Origin: Knufia peltigerae
Taxonomy: Eukaryota > Ascomycota > Eurotiomycetes > Chaetothyriales > Trichomeriaceae
Direction of reading: 5' to 3'
NCBI GenBank assembly: GCA_030247855.1
Contig: JAPDRN010000116.1
Coordinates: 1 to 64,000, forward strand
DNA: 64,000 nt
Below are positions 22,249 through 33,061 of the stretch, in pieces (within the stretch, counting starts at the first letter, position 1; each line of letters opens with the position of its first letter). Under the pieces are notes generated by a model that had not been told where the DNA came from, ran no database searches, and was given only the letters and a program-made list of their open reading frames with translations. The translations under genes and the position numbers were made by a program.

Positions 22249-22339
22249 GTAAAGTGGAGTTGCGATCAAGGCAGACAGACAGTAAGGTGATGGATTTCCC
22301 ACGTTGTCCGAGGAGAAGGAGAGGCTGATTTGTGATTTG

Positions 22340-22700
22340 TGCAGGGGGGCAGCATGCTAGTCTGCCTCACCGCAAAACGCCTCTTCGACCCGAAACTGTT
22401 GAAGTGCCAGCTGAACTGCGAATGGGTCTCCGTCAAGTCTTCTCATTTCCCACATTGCATGCACCGAGGAGAAAGAGAAGCCGAAATGTGTTTTGTCCAG
22501 GGGGCTAGAATGCCAGCCTGCCTCACCGCAAAACGCCTCGTCGACCCGAAAGTGTTGGGACTGCAAGGGGGGGGGTTTGCTTGCCAGCTGAACTGCGAAT
22601 GGGTCTCCGTCAAGCCTCCTCATTTCCCACATTGCATGCAGGGGGACCAGCATGCTAGTCTGCCTCACCGCAAAACACCTCTTTGGTGAAAGTGTTGAGG
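22340..22700 (+). repeat. three tandem copies of a module of about 150 bp
   Basis: Copies start near 22342, 22499 and 22641. Each contains CTGCCTCACCGCAAAACGCC, and the first two also share CAGCTGAACTGCGAATGGGT and CATTTCCCACATTGCATGCA. They belong to the module array but are much more alike, so this duplication is younger. Confidence 0.75.
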
Positions 22701-23023
22701 GCTGCAAGGGGGTTTCCGTGTGTCAGAGTGGCCTCCCTTCTCTCCCACGTCCGTAGAGCGGAAGCGGTGTGTGGGCCATCGGCATGGGTTAGCAAACACG
22801 AGAGAGAGAGAAAGAGGGGTAAACGTACCAGCTGAACACTCGATGAGTCCGAGCTGGGATTGTCGGTTAGGCTGGGATTGACGGTTAGGCTGAGGTTGTC
22901 CGTCAGGCTGGGATTGTCCCTTAGGCAGAATACGATCACAAGCCAAAAAAAACCTCCTTGACTGACGAGAAGAAATATTGTCATGATCCTGATCATGTGA
23001 CTAATTAGTGCAGTTCGTCAATC

Positions 23024-23170
23024 TCACGACTATGCGTTTGAAATGACGGAATTCAGTACGAAGGATTTGAGGTCACAGCGCAGTTGATGTGTGCGCGCCG
23101 CGGGCCGAGGCTCTTCCCTAATGAGACTAGTGCAACAAGTAGGTAATACCAGTCACATGATCAAGTCATA
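23024..23170 (+). repeat. family A MITE-like repeat
   Basis: From CTCACGACTATGCGTTTGAA to AGTCACATGATCAAG, with GAATTCAGTACGAAGG and the GCGCAG/GGCCGAGG centre. It forms the left arm of an inverted pair with 23337-23510. Confidence 0.8.
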
Positions 23171-23336
23171 TGTAGAGTCAGGCAGGATCTAAAGGCTTCA
23201 TGGCTGGCTATTGTAGGCCTATGGAAGTAACTATGCAGCTGATCAACCAGCTGTATCTCTAAAATTCCCATACAAGCGAAACTTGTAACCCTTCCAACGC
23301 TTCTCAACGCATCGAGGTTGTCCCAAGGAGCCTTCG

Positions 23337-23510
23337 CCGTCTGTCAGGATGCTGATCATGTGACTAGTGCTGCCTAACTTACTGCGCTAGTCCTATTCGG
23401 GAGGTGCCTCGGCCTGCGCGCACACACAATACTGCGCGCTGCGGCCTCAACTCCTAGTTTAGCCCTCCTTCGTACTGAATTCTATCATTTCAAACGCATA
23501 GTCGTGACTG
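23337..23510 (-). repeat. family A MITE-like repeat, inverted copy
   Basis: Runs TGTCAGGATGCTGATCATGT to CGCATAGTCGTGACT, the most complete copy in the window. About 165 bp of unrelated sequence separates it from the plus-strand copy at 23024, giving a large potential foldback. Confidence 0.85.
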
Positions 23511-23947
23511 ATGAATGAACGGACTTGAATCACTTGATATCATTCTCTATGAAAGGATGCGATGTAAAAATAAAACCAGGCGAAGTGCTATGAGGCAGTG
23601 ATTCGGCGGTGCCAAGACTCATCCTTGTACGTGACTTGGGCGCACGTGACTGAGACCAACAGTGACACCGTCAATCATGCCAGCACGTTTCCAGCCCTCA
23701 CCAGAGGATACTTGCCCAGAGCTACCAAATCTTTTGTTTTGTCACTGAGCCGTTGCCTCTGCTTCGTGACATGGTACAAACCGACTTGCGTTCTTCGGAA
23801 TGCATTGATGCTAGTGCGAAGGAATCCGTTGTTGTTGTGTCCGAAATAAAAGTAGATCCCATCTCAAGTCTTTCTTCACCGCCAGGATCCCAATTGCACC
23901 AAGGCAAAGGACTGTTGACAACAGAAGTCTCCACTGGAACCAAAGGG

Positions 23948-24350
23948 TAAAAGTCCCCCTTGATTTTGAATACAAACCATGAAAGTGTGGCCCTCCTGGG
24001 TGTTGCATGCGTGTGACCATGGTGTACAGTGCTTCGTCCTCGTTGCACCGCTCCAAACGTCCGTCTTTCTTTCTCGTCGAAGAGTAAATCCGTTCAGCTG
24101 TTGTAGCCGCAGCCGGTGTAGTTGCCATATGTTCACCAGTGCCGCTCATCACTGTGACGACGGCCCGGCCTTTGTTCTTCATTCCTCTACCCCCTGGAGG
24201 CGAGGACTGTTGACAACTCCTGGGTGTTGCATGGTAAAAGTCCCCTTGATTTTGATTTCCAGTGTGAATACAAACCATGAAAGTGTGGCGCTCCTGGGTG
24301 TCACATAAACTCGCATAAACTCTCGCTTAATCATGGCGTACAGCGCTTCG
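23948..24350 (+). repeat. tandem duplication of about 286 bp
   Basis: AAAAGTCCCCCTTGATTTTG, ATACAAACCATGAAAGTGTG and TACAGTGCTTCGTCCTCG near 23948-24040 recur at 24234-24350 with few changes. The second copy leads directly into the larger array that follows. Confidence 0.75.
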
Positions 24351-27300
24351 TCCTCGCGGCATCGACAACAGTTCTGGACCGTGTCGACCACCTGTGTAAC
24401 CCCTAAAGGGCGGCGAGGTTTCATGATGTCGTCCAGGTCGCCAGGAGCTTTCGCAACTCTGTGTTCTCTTCATCCTTTCCACCATAGCCATTCATCTGGC
24501 CGCAGCCATATGCGGACACCGGTAGTTGAAATCGTTGTCAAGATGATTAGCGTTTCTGTTGAGGTTGTTGACATCTCGGTTCTCGCCAACCTCATCGTCC
24601 GCGGGGTTATCTGATATCTGTGCCGAGGACGCTCTGGCGAACTTCTAGACATCTGTCGCTTTCGATCCCTTGCGTCTGATCTTACTCACTGTCGGTAGAC
24701 ATGATGCTGTTGCCAAGCATGTCCAGGATGAAAACCTCGTCTCCGACTCTGATCCTCTCCCGGGGCCCCTACCCATGGACCATGTCTATCCAAGAAGATG
24801 AAGGTTGCACAGTGACGTCCGACTCTGCCTGGTGCGGATTGTTGCTGTTGCTAGTGCTGCTTCCGGTAACAGTGATGGTCATCGGAGTGGTGTCAGTAGT
24901 GACGGTAGTCATGGTCTCAAGAGGGTGTAGTCTCGATGCCAGTGGTGGTTGATCCGATGTCTACCTGCGTAAAACTAAGAGGTAGCGAGGTTCCATGACG
25001 CCGTCCTTATTGCTAACGTGGTTGGCGTCTCTGTCAAGGTTGGTGACGTCTCGGTCCTCGTCAACCTCATCAGTCGCTTTCGATCCCTTACGCCTGATCT
25101 GGCTCCTCTCTTCCTGTCAATCGTACGCTCTGGCGAACTTTTAGACATCAGTCGCTTTCGATCCCTTCCGCCTTATCTTGCTGCTTCCTTCCTACCACTC
25201 CCTTCCTGTCAAGCACTAGCAAAGACCTGGGACAGTCTCTCTCTGCCATTGGTCGAGAATGATATGAGGTCAAGGTAAAACCTCCATACCTCGTGAGCTG
25301 AGGTGGTCTTCTTCAAAGCTCCCAGTCTTCGTCGGAATGGGGAATGAAGAGAAAACAATTCTAGATCGTGTTGACCACCTGCGTAAAAGTAATGACGACG
25401 AGGTTTCATGACGTCGTCCTTGTTACCAAGGTGGCTGGCCGTCTCTGTTGAGGTTATTAGAATCTCGGTCCTCGTTACACCCCATTATCTCGTTGAGCTG
25501 AGGTGGTCTTCTTCAGCTCCCAGTCTTCGTCGGCATCAGATTCGCCTTGTTTTCCATACTCTGCTTGAGCTTCTTGGAGATACTCGTGTTGTATCTGGTT
25601 CCGTGCAGCGTTCTGAAACTGGTGTTTTATATGCGGCAATCTCGTGAAAGCCTCTCCTGGCGGCGAGATATTCGGTGTTTAATGGTGAGGATGAGTCGTC
25701 CCGAGAAGAGAAAAAGAAACATGAGAATGAAACAGTTCCAGACTGTGTTGACCACCTGCATAAAGCTAAGAGGTGACGAGGTTTCGTAACGTCGTCCTTG
25801 TTACCAAGGCGGTTGGCGTTGAGGTTGTTAGCATCTCGATCCTCTCCAATCTCATCGTCCGTGAGGTTGTTTGATGTATATACCGAGGGATGCGAGTACG
25901 CCCCGGTGAAGGTCTAGACATTAGTCGCTTTCGATCCCTTACGCCTGGCCTTGCTGCTCCCTTCCTGTCAAGCAATGACGAAGACCTGGGATAGCCTCCA
26001 TGCTCCACTTGAGCTTTTTTGGAGATACTCGCGTTGTACGCGTTGTATCTGGTTCTGTGCGGCGTTCTGAAACTGGGGTTTTGTATGCGGTATCCCCATG
26101 TGAAAGACTCTCTTGCCGACGAGATATTCGGTGTTTGATGGTGAGGGTGAGCGTCTCAGGAAGGGGACGGTTTCGGACCGTGGCCATGAGGTCACTCAGG
26201 AGAGGAAAAGGAATATGAGAAGGACGTCGACCACCTGCGTAAACCCAATAGGCCGCGAGGTTTCATGATGCCGTCCTTGTTGCTAATCACATTGGCGTCT
26301 TTGTATCTGGTTCTGTGCCCGCTCTGAAAACGGGGTCTTGTATGCGGCAACTTTATGGAAGCCCCTCTCGGCGGTGGGATATTCGGACATGGATTTGGCC
26401 AAACGACCAGAGAAGTCGGGGTTTGCGCCTCAGGTCTGATGGTGAGGGCGAGTGTCCCTCTTGACGGCGGGATGTTCAACATAAAGTCTAGACATGTTGG
26501 ACGTGACGGCCCTTCTGAAGTAAGGTGCGAAGACGTCCATGCAATTCGAGTCAAGCAGCTTTCTGATCTTTCCCGCCTTGTTCTCCCACCTTCACTGATT
26601 GTGTCAAGGAGGAGGAGGGTTCGATGTTTGATGATGATGATGAGCGCCTCAGGTCTGATGGTGAGGGCGAGCGTCCGGTGTTTAATGGTTGAGAGTGAGC
26701 GTCCCTCTTGACTGCAGGATATTCGGACGTAGATTCAGACACGTTGGATGTGACAGCCCGTCTGAAGTAGGGTGCGAAGACGTCCATGCCGTCCTTTCGA
26801 GTTAAGCAACTTTCTAATCTTTTCCGCCTTGTACTCCCACTTTGCTTTTCCTTCTCTTTCACTGATTGTGTCAAGGAGGAGAAGAATTCGGTGTTTGATG
26901 GTGATGGTGAGCGTCCTGAGTAGGGGAAAAGAAATATGAGAATGAAACGGTTCAGGACCGTGGCCATGAGGTCACCCAGGAAGGGGAAAAGGAATAAAAT
27001 ATGAGGACGTCGTCGACCACCTGCGTAAAACAACAAGGTCGCAAGGTTTCATGACGCTGTCCTAGTTGCCAACGTGGGCGGCGTCTCTGTCGAGGTTGTT
27101 GACGGCGAGATCCTTGTGTCAATCTCACCAGGCCGTTTTGATCCATTTCACCTGATCTTGCTGCTTCCTTCCTGCTAAGCACTGGCGAGGACCTGGGACA
27201 GCCTCTCTCAACCACTTGGTCGATGGTAGGTATTGAAAAGAAGGACGTCGACCGCCTGCGTAAAACCAAAAGGCCGCGAGGTTTCATGACGCCGTCCTTG

Positions 27301-27480
27301 TTGCCAACCACGTTGACGACTCTGTCGAGGTTGTTTGGCATCTCGGCCCTCGTCAACCTCACCAGTCTCTTTTGTTCCCTTACGCCTGATCTTGCTGCTC
27401 CCTTCTTGCCAAGCACTGGCGAAGACCTGGGACAGCCTCTCCCGGCCACTTGGTCGGTGGTAGGTATTTTGGGCCTCTGT
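24345..27480. repeat. higher-order tandem array (unit about 237 bp plus insertions)
   Basis: At least seven diverged copies of a unit starting GTCGACCACCTGCGTAAAAC occur near 24380, 24960, 25373, 25753, 26224, 27009 and 27247. Later landmarks are CGAGGTTTCATGACGCCGTC, CTCGGTCCTCGTCAACCTC, TCGCTTTCGATCCCTTACGC and ACCTGGGACAGCCTCTC. The last two copies are 237 bp apart and most complete. Middle copies carry inserted blocks that are themselves repeated (25560-25705, 26005-26160, 26295-26480; GGCGGCGAGATATTCGGTG, ATGGTGAGGGTGAGCG). Short frames persist on the minus strand (VMKPRGLLVLRRRSTSF and relatives), but no continuous gene is visible. Confidence 0.75.
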
Positions 27481-27965
27481 TGTCGCCTTTGTATTGATTG
27501 TTGCAGTGTTGCAAAGTCCCTGGGTTGACAGAACTTTTCCAAAGCATCAGGTCGTCCAAAGACTCAATCCCCATTGAAGGGTGCAGGAATCTGGGATTGT
27601 GGAGGTGGGTGAGTAGCTCCGACCGGTGCAGGGATGTCAGGGTCGGTGGCAGTGGCAGGAGAAATAGTCCGCTGTGGTAGATGGCCTGGAGGCGGCGAGG
27701 ATCCAAGTAGACGTGTCAGAGACCTTCTTGCATGTAGGTCTTGATCGATGAGTACTCTGACGTAGAAGTTGGTTCGTTGGTGGTGTGATGGAAAGTGTTG
27801 TGAAATGGGAGTATTGGTGGTGTTATGAAATGGGAGTGTTGGTGATGTTGCACAAGGAATGCTGCGATGATGCGAGAGTAAATATGAGTGATGCGGGAGT
27901 AAACAAATAAGTAGCAAGGCATCACATGTTCTAGAGCCATGTGAGTCATACAAAGGTAGTTATGA

Positions 27966-28235
27966 CACCTGGAGCGGATTCCCTCGAACAATACGGGCAA
28001 CCTGTACACCTACTGGGCCCCATGACGAAAAAGATCCATGCTGGATCGGCGTCGAATGTGGGTTTCGAACGCATAGTGGTGATAATCACTTGGTGATCTC
28101 GAGTCACCAATTCATAAAACCTTGCCCGTCGGGCGCAGGTAGTGGATTCCCTCGAAGATGTTATGTGGGTGACCTCTACACCTAACCGGCCCCATGACAT
28201 TGGCGCTGAATGTGGGTTTCGATTCCTTCAAGCGT
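27966..28235 (+). repeat. diverged tandem duplication, about 172-bp period
   Basis: GCGGATTCCCTCGAACAATA, TGTACACCTACTGGGCCCCA and GAATGTGGGTTTCGAACG near 27970-28070 recur as TGGATTCCCTCGAAGAT, CTACACCTAACCGGCCCCAT and GAATGTGGGTTTCGATTC at 28142-28225. Confidence 0.7.
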
Positions 28236-29400
28236 GCTCCTCCTGCTGTCTATTCGAGCAAAAGGCCTGCTTTGAACACTCTGATACTTTGAAGGCAAAA
28301 AGTCCTGCTTCCCCGCCATCCCCAGCAGAGAAGGCCCCGGACCGAATCCGTGCGCTCGATCAGGAGGGACAGATCAGCCACGGTCAAGGTTCAAGCACGA
28401 GCTTTATCAACGGCGACAATTTTGATGTACGCCATTGGAGCTGGGAATCACCGCGGCTGCTGGCCGGATATCAACCCAGGTATGCTCCAAGAGCTGGGCC
28501 CCTATGACCTTTGCACGGTAGGTACTGTGCTCTGTAACCGGAAAAGGACCACATTCGCACACGTCCTTCGATGGAAAACTGAACTTCACAGCAGACTCGC
28601 CCTCCAATCGTTCCTCGTCGAGGGACTTGGATTGTACTCATTGCAATCACGAGACCCGAAGGAGAGTCGTATCAGGATTCATTGCCACCATCTTCTCGTA
28701 TCGGGATTGAGTGATTTGCGCACCTACTATCTTTCTTGAATGTGGTAGCCCTGATCAAAAATGTCGGTGATTGTCTGAAAAGGATATTCTGGATGAAGAG
28801 AAATACTTGCGTTTCTCAGGCTCTCTCTCCGGAACATAACCCTTATTCCCCGTCACCCGGTGCTCCCGTGGTTGTCAATATCTTCTTACCATCGAAAGGC
28901 GATGGGGCAAGAATCCAAACCTGCCAGGAAACTCGTCACGCTGGGCTGACGTGGTGTGTCAAGCACTTCAAAAAGGTCACCACCCGGACGTGGGTCGTGC
29001 CCCTGGCAGACTTTCCCACGTCGCCGAGCAAGGGGGTTGGTTCGGAGAGGTCGGCGCCCTGGTGTCGGATGTATGTGCCTCTCGACCGAGTTGGCAGACC
29101 GTCTTGTTGCGGCTCGTTGTGTGGACAGTCCCATCGGCACTCTGCTGACGATCCCGCGACACCGTCACCACCAAAATACCTCGACAATAGATCGTGCCTG
29201 TAGTCCGAAGTGTTTTCGCAAAACGTAATCACGCTCTACAAGGACCGCAGCCTCAATTCAGTCTTGACTTTACTTTTTTCGCATCACTGCTCACTCGAAA
29301 CTCGCTGCGCTCGACCTCTTCTCGCGTGCACAAGATGACACTTGTCTCGTCCTGGGGCGACTCGACTCTTGTGAAAAGGGTTCCATATCTTAAGAAAGGC
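28236..29400. other. no supported gene
   Basis: A plus frame ending at 28739 includes RTTFAHVLRWKTELHSRLAL and LYSLQSRDPKESRIRI. It is protein-like but lacks a credible start, splice partner or known motif. Frames on both strands at 28740-29230 are equally ambiguous. A relic is possible. Confidence 0.3.
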
Positions 29401-29487
29401 CATGGTGAATGAAGAACCGGATCCTGGGGATATCGATGCTTATACCAAACGCGGCGATGGCACACATGATATTAAAGGAGGAAGACA

Positions 29488-30072
29488 TCATGCCGTCATC
29501 ATCTCTTGTACAGTACATCTCGGGACGACATGGTCCGAGAAAACATCGGCTTTGTCCAATTCTGCGCATCGGACAACAGCCACTTGTCCGTTCCTGGGGC
29601 CGGCAAACCAATCCGTGTCGCCGACTTGCCAGCACGACCGCAGAAGCTGGCTCCCGAAATGGCAGCTCAAGGCACGACATCCAGAGCCTACCTCGATTGC
29701 CACTTCCACTGCGCCGAGTTGGCAGGTCGAGCCGGCCGAGCACCCTCCCTCCAGGGCCGAGCAGCAACGTGTAGTCGCCGGGGGAACGCAGTAGGCTCCG
29801 CAGGCCTTGTCGGTGGATCGGTGACGACGCAGCTTCTCAAGCTCTTTCCAGACCTTGCCAAACGACGCGTCTCTTGAGCTCGCTCGTCGGGCGTCGAAGG
29901 CGTCGAGCTGTATCTGCACATGCCGGAAGTCTCGGTTTTGACATGTCATCCGGCGGCGTTTGATTCCACCAAGACGTTGATGAATTTCACAAGGGCAAGA
30001 TTCGGTCGGAAACAACAGCAAGAAGAACAACTGCGGCAGAACCTTTTTCCTCGAATGAACCGTCTTGTTCAT
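29488..30072 (-). CDS. candidate secreted cysteine-rich protein, up to 194 aa
   Basis: Minus-strand frame from ATG at 30072. The N-terminus has a basic start, a hydrophobic core (VLPQLFFLLLFPT) and a plausible cleavage region before ESCPC. A helical charged region (FGKVWKELEKLRRH) is followed by CGAYCVPPATTRCC, then GGCSAGSTC (about residues 90-120). This C-G-x-Y-C-x-P ... C-C ... G-C-x-x-G-x-x-C spacing is common in ascomycete secreted or GPI-anchored surface proteins. The tail contains more Cys but may be intronic, since a GTAGGC donor lies just after the Cys motif. The complementary strand is also open over about 370 nt, so strand choice rests on the Cys pattern. The exact partner or role is unknown. 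Confidence 0.4.
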   Translation of the reverse strand: MNKTVHSRKKVLPQLFFLLLFPTESCPCEIHQRLGGIKRRRMTCQNRDFRHVQIQLDAFDARRASSRDASFGKVWKELEKLRRHRSTDKACGAYCVPPATTRCCSALEGGCSAGSTCQLGAVEVAIEVGSGCRALSCHFGSQLLRSCWQVGDTDWFAGPRNGQVAVVRCAELDKADVFSDHVVPRCTVQEMMTA

Positions 30073-30082
30073 GTCGACATGA

Positions 30083-30470
30083 CTACCCGTCGCCGCCGTG
30101 GCTCCTCAGATGGAATGCCACCGTCCATCTCAATGCATAAAGTACCGGACTAGGAGTACAAAGATATGGCCTAGGCGGCGTGGGAAGTGTTTTGCTCGGT
30201 GATGAACGCGCAAGACCGATCGACAACGGAGCTTTCAGGATCGAGATTTCGGATCGGCCATTGACAATGACGGTTTTCGATGAGGCGAGTTCCCGGTGGC
30301 CGGCCGTGGAGATGTGCAAAGTCAAAGGAAGTGGAAGCAAGACCAGTACGTGTCGAGACGAGTGCTGGGACGATACCTCACAAGGAGAGGAAATGATTTG
30401 CTGCGTACTTGGGTACCGTTCAAGGGACTGAAACTGGAAGGGCAAGAATAATTCGAGACTCAATTGACCA
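30083..30470. other. no supported gene
   Basis: Both strands are open for 250-380 nt, but neither shows a motif, splice site pair or repeat at the peptide level. Confidence 0.3.
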
Positions 30471-30479
30471 AGATTTCAT

Positions 30480-30862
30480 CATTATTGACTTGGTGTACAA
30501 GTACGTTGAGTATTTTGAGTGTCGTGGTCACAAGTCCTCTCCGAATGGTATCTTGAGTTCGTTATTTGTAACTGCTATTTATCTTGAGTTTATTAAGTGA
30601 ACATCCTAGATATCTAGGACTCGGTGCACTTTGGTCACTCAAAATCCTAGATATTTTGAATGATGGGCTTGATTGACCAATCAGATACCAGGTAGTGACA
30701 TCATATTATCTGCCAAGAATTATCTCGGGTGCCAGAGAAGTAATTACAGTAGAACTGGGACAATCTGCAGTACCATAATTAAACCCTTCTGCTAGGGCTG
30801 GTGAGGGGATTACGTAAACCTGACTGGCTGATAAACCACAAACAACAACAACAACAACAACA
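30480..30862 (+). repeat. family B repeat copy
   Basis: Contains GTTGAGTATTTTGAGTGT, ATCCTAGATATCTAGGACTC, GTGCACTTTGGTCACTC, AGTGACATCATATTATCTGC and CCAAGAATTATCTCGGGTGC. A family A start follows immediately (30866), the A-B adjacency seen elsewhere. Confidence 0.75.
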
Positions 30863-30865
30863 ATA

Positions 30866-30925
30866 ATGTCACAACTATGCGTTTTGAAATGTTCAGAATT
30901 CAGTTCAAACTCCTTGCATCGCACA
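30866..30925 (+). repeat. family A MITE-like repeat, 5' part
   Basis: Starts TGTCACAACTATGCGTTTTG and continues GAATTCAGTTCAAACTCC. A diverged right part, GGCCGAGGCGCAGCCCGAAT, lies at 31142-31180 after intervening sequence, suggesting an interrupted copy. Confidence 0.6.
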
Positions 30926-31184
30926 TGACAACATGATAATCAGGGCTGTGTGGTCGACGCACTTCGTCGTGGGCTGACTGGGTTTGGTGTGGCATCTATG
31001 CAACTTGTCACCCTTTTCACGCATTGGGGGGGCTCGGGGGTTCCCATTGCATCGCATCGATGCCGCGAACCATGTCGGAGGCACTTGGCTTTCGAACAAA
31101 CACCCGGGAACCATGTATGAAGAAGGGCTGGACTACTGTGGCCGAGGCGCAGCCCGAATAGCACCAGTGCAGCAACACCAATGG

Positions 31185-32040
31185 GTGGATAGCAAATCGC
31201 AAGTCCACGCCACAGATGTTATACCTTGCAGCCTCTCTCCATTTTGTTTTGTTCTCTCTTCACCTTGCCGCTTAGACCACTATGATAACCTTCCATGCCT
31301 TGCTTTGGAAATTGAAATTTCGTCGTCATGGAAGAGAATTTCGCGTGGCCACCAGGTCGGCTTTGGCACATTCGAATTCGACCCCTTGCACGCCCTCTTC
31401 TTCGTCGGTCATTTCGTCATCACCATCAGAGACAACTTCAAAGTCACTCCGTATCATGACCCGAACGTGAGGTTAACACCGCAGAAGGTGTCAATGCATC
31501 TAGACAGTCGGACGGTGGCCATGGAATTCTGAATCCGCCTAGGAGTGTGTGTAACAACCATCGGACTGTCGTTGCGAATCGCTCGTACAAAAGGCCAACT
31601 TCTAGGCCGTATACCAATCCATCCGGTGGCGGTCGATCTCTCAATGCGGACTCTGTCAGGCATGACCACACAACTCGAGGCTGTCCAGTAGCAATTTCGC
31701 AAGTCGCGGCGGAGAGATTTAGAGGACATTAGGATCTTGGTAGAACGCCTCCTGGTAACCGTTGCCTGTATTGGTCAGTAGGATGGACGCTTATAAAACG
31801 CCGTGGAAGTCGGACCGTGATGGACATCCCTGTTGACAAGGTTGACAATGAAAAGTCCCTGATGCTACTGAACAAAGTAACATACCAATCCACAGTCGAT
31901 ATCTTTCTGCAGTCCTCGCCAAAGTCTCCCTGGCAGACTTTCGAAGACAGAAGCCCCTTGTCCGGTCAACCTCGGCGTGATGACCTGGCGGTGGGATGAC
32001 GGCAATCGCGTTCTTGACGTTTCGCGGCATGACCACTCTA
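31185..32040. other. no supported gene
   Basis: A plus frame to 31532 includes GFGTFEFDPLHALFFVGHF and VTPYHDPNVRLTPQKV and could be an exon, but its borders and family are unknown. The rest has short frames only. Confidence 0.3.
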
Positions 32041-33061
32041 CATCTCGATCGCGGCGCCAGTAGACATCCTGGACGAGAAATATGACAGAGTGTTGAAGTA
32101 TATCGACTTCATGTTCTGTTCATCCGAGAGGTCAATCAGGGTTTCGTCAGACATTTCTACCGGATTTATTGAAGTAGTTCTTCTCCTTGTCCATGTACTT
32201 GCCAGGATCACCTGTGGTGGTAAGCATGTATCCCAACCAGGCTGCGTAACACGGTAAGAAACACTCACCACCGGCGACGACAAACGTGATCCAGAAACGG
32301 TCGTCCCACCGCCCAAGGCTCCGGTGACTCTGGGACCGGCCATGGGCGCCAAAGTACGGACCATTGCGCAACTCCCTCCGCGATTGCATTCGTTCGCTTT
32401 GGAGATGACCCAATCTCGACGGCAATGGCGACGGCGGGAGAATCATTGGGGCGTCTTGATCTACAACGGTCGCCAGTCTTCCGTTGGCATGTTTTCCGAT
32501 GCTGCCATGTCCGGTTTCGAAGATTCGGTGGTCGGGCTTGCTTTCGACGGTAACCTTCCCCAGAGATGTTCTGAACTGGGTATTGGATGGTCATTTTGTT
32601 TCGGCTTTCTTTCGAGACTTTGTAGCCTTCGCCTTTGCAGCAGAGGTTGCCTGCTTCTGCTTTGCAGCTTCATTCGCAGAGTTACTATTTCTCCAGCGGC
32701 TGGAGCTACAGCTTCTTCCATAATCCAAAACAGAATATGCAAAGATGCGATCGACTCGATGGTGAGGTGTGTTTGCCGCCGGGAGGCCGGACCGGCTCAG
32801 CTCTTGTAAGAAACCAGAGAAGGCCTGCGAGGAGAGGAACAATGCGGATGAGATCGGTGAGACATGGTGTTCTCTTTCCCGTTGTTGCTGGTTTTGTGTC
32901 CGTCGAGTCCATGCAAAATCGTTCAGGCGAATGGGCGTGGTCTGCGAAAAGCCTGAAAGAACGTGTTGGATGAATTGAAATACCTCTTGGAACAAGAAAG
33001 ACACAAAAAGCGCCGAGCCTTTACAAGGGGCTCGGATGATCGGTGGAAGGTTCGGGATCAT
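32040..33061 (-). other. ambiguous coding-like region
   Basis: Minus-strand blocks include KQKQATSAAKAKATKSRKK (about 32640), PDMAASENMPTEDWRP (about 32500) and LGYMLTTTGDPGKYMDKEKN (about 32200). They lie in different frames, as in a multi-exon gene. The plus strand is also open at 32324-32809 (WGVLIYNGRQSSVGMFSDAA). I cannot choose a strand or set exon borders. Confidence 0.25.

Larger units (their letters stand above)
20500..22960 (+). repeat. array of divergent exon/intron-like modules
   Basis: More than eight diverged modules run in the plus orientation. Each begins at an acceptor-like TGCCGCAG or GCATGCAG, then has a variable block ending in a conserved core like CCTCACCGCAAAACGCCTC or a shorter CTCAGTCCGAAAGAG, often followed by AAATGATTG and a donor-like KTGAGTGATGACGG. 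Cores are visible near 20920, 21165, 21360, 21545, 21740, 21930, 22370, 22530 and 22665. At 22050-22248 the units are precise: a 40-41-nt block, then a 59-bp intron-like segment (GTGAGTCCGG, GCTAATAG, AACAG), repeated. Translation is not maintained through the array. It could be a decayed multi-exon gene or a spliced non-coding RNA. Confidence 0.5.

Noticed and set aside
28040..28115. Possible tRNA-like or tRNA-derived SINE sequence (GTTTCGAACGC with flanking stems)
   Set aside because: The B-box-like word is present, but acceptor, anticodon and T-stems do not pair in either orientation.
29402..29877. Plus-strand frames over the Cys-rich gene
   Set aside because: They mirror the minus-strand frame; composition is Ala/Arg-rich with no motif, whereas the minus strand shows an ordered Cys pattern.
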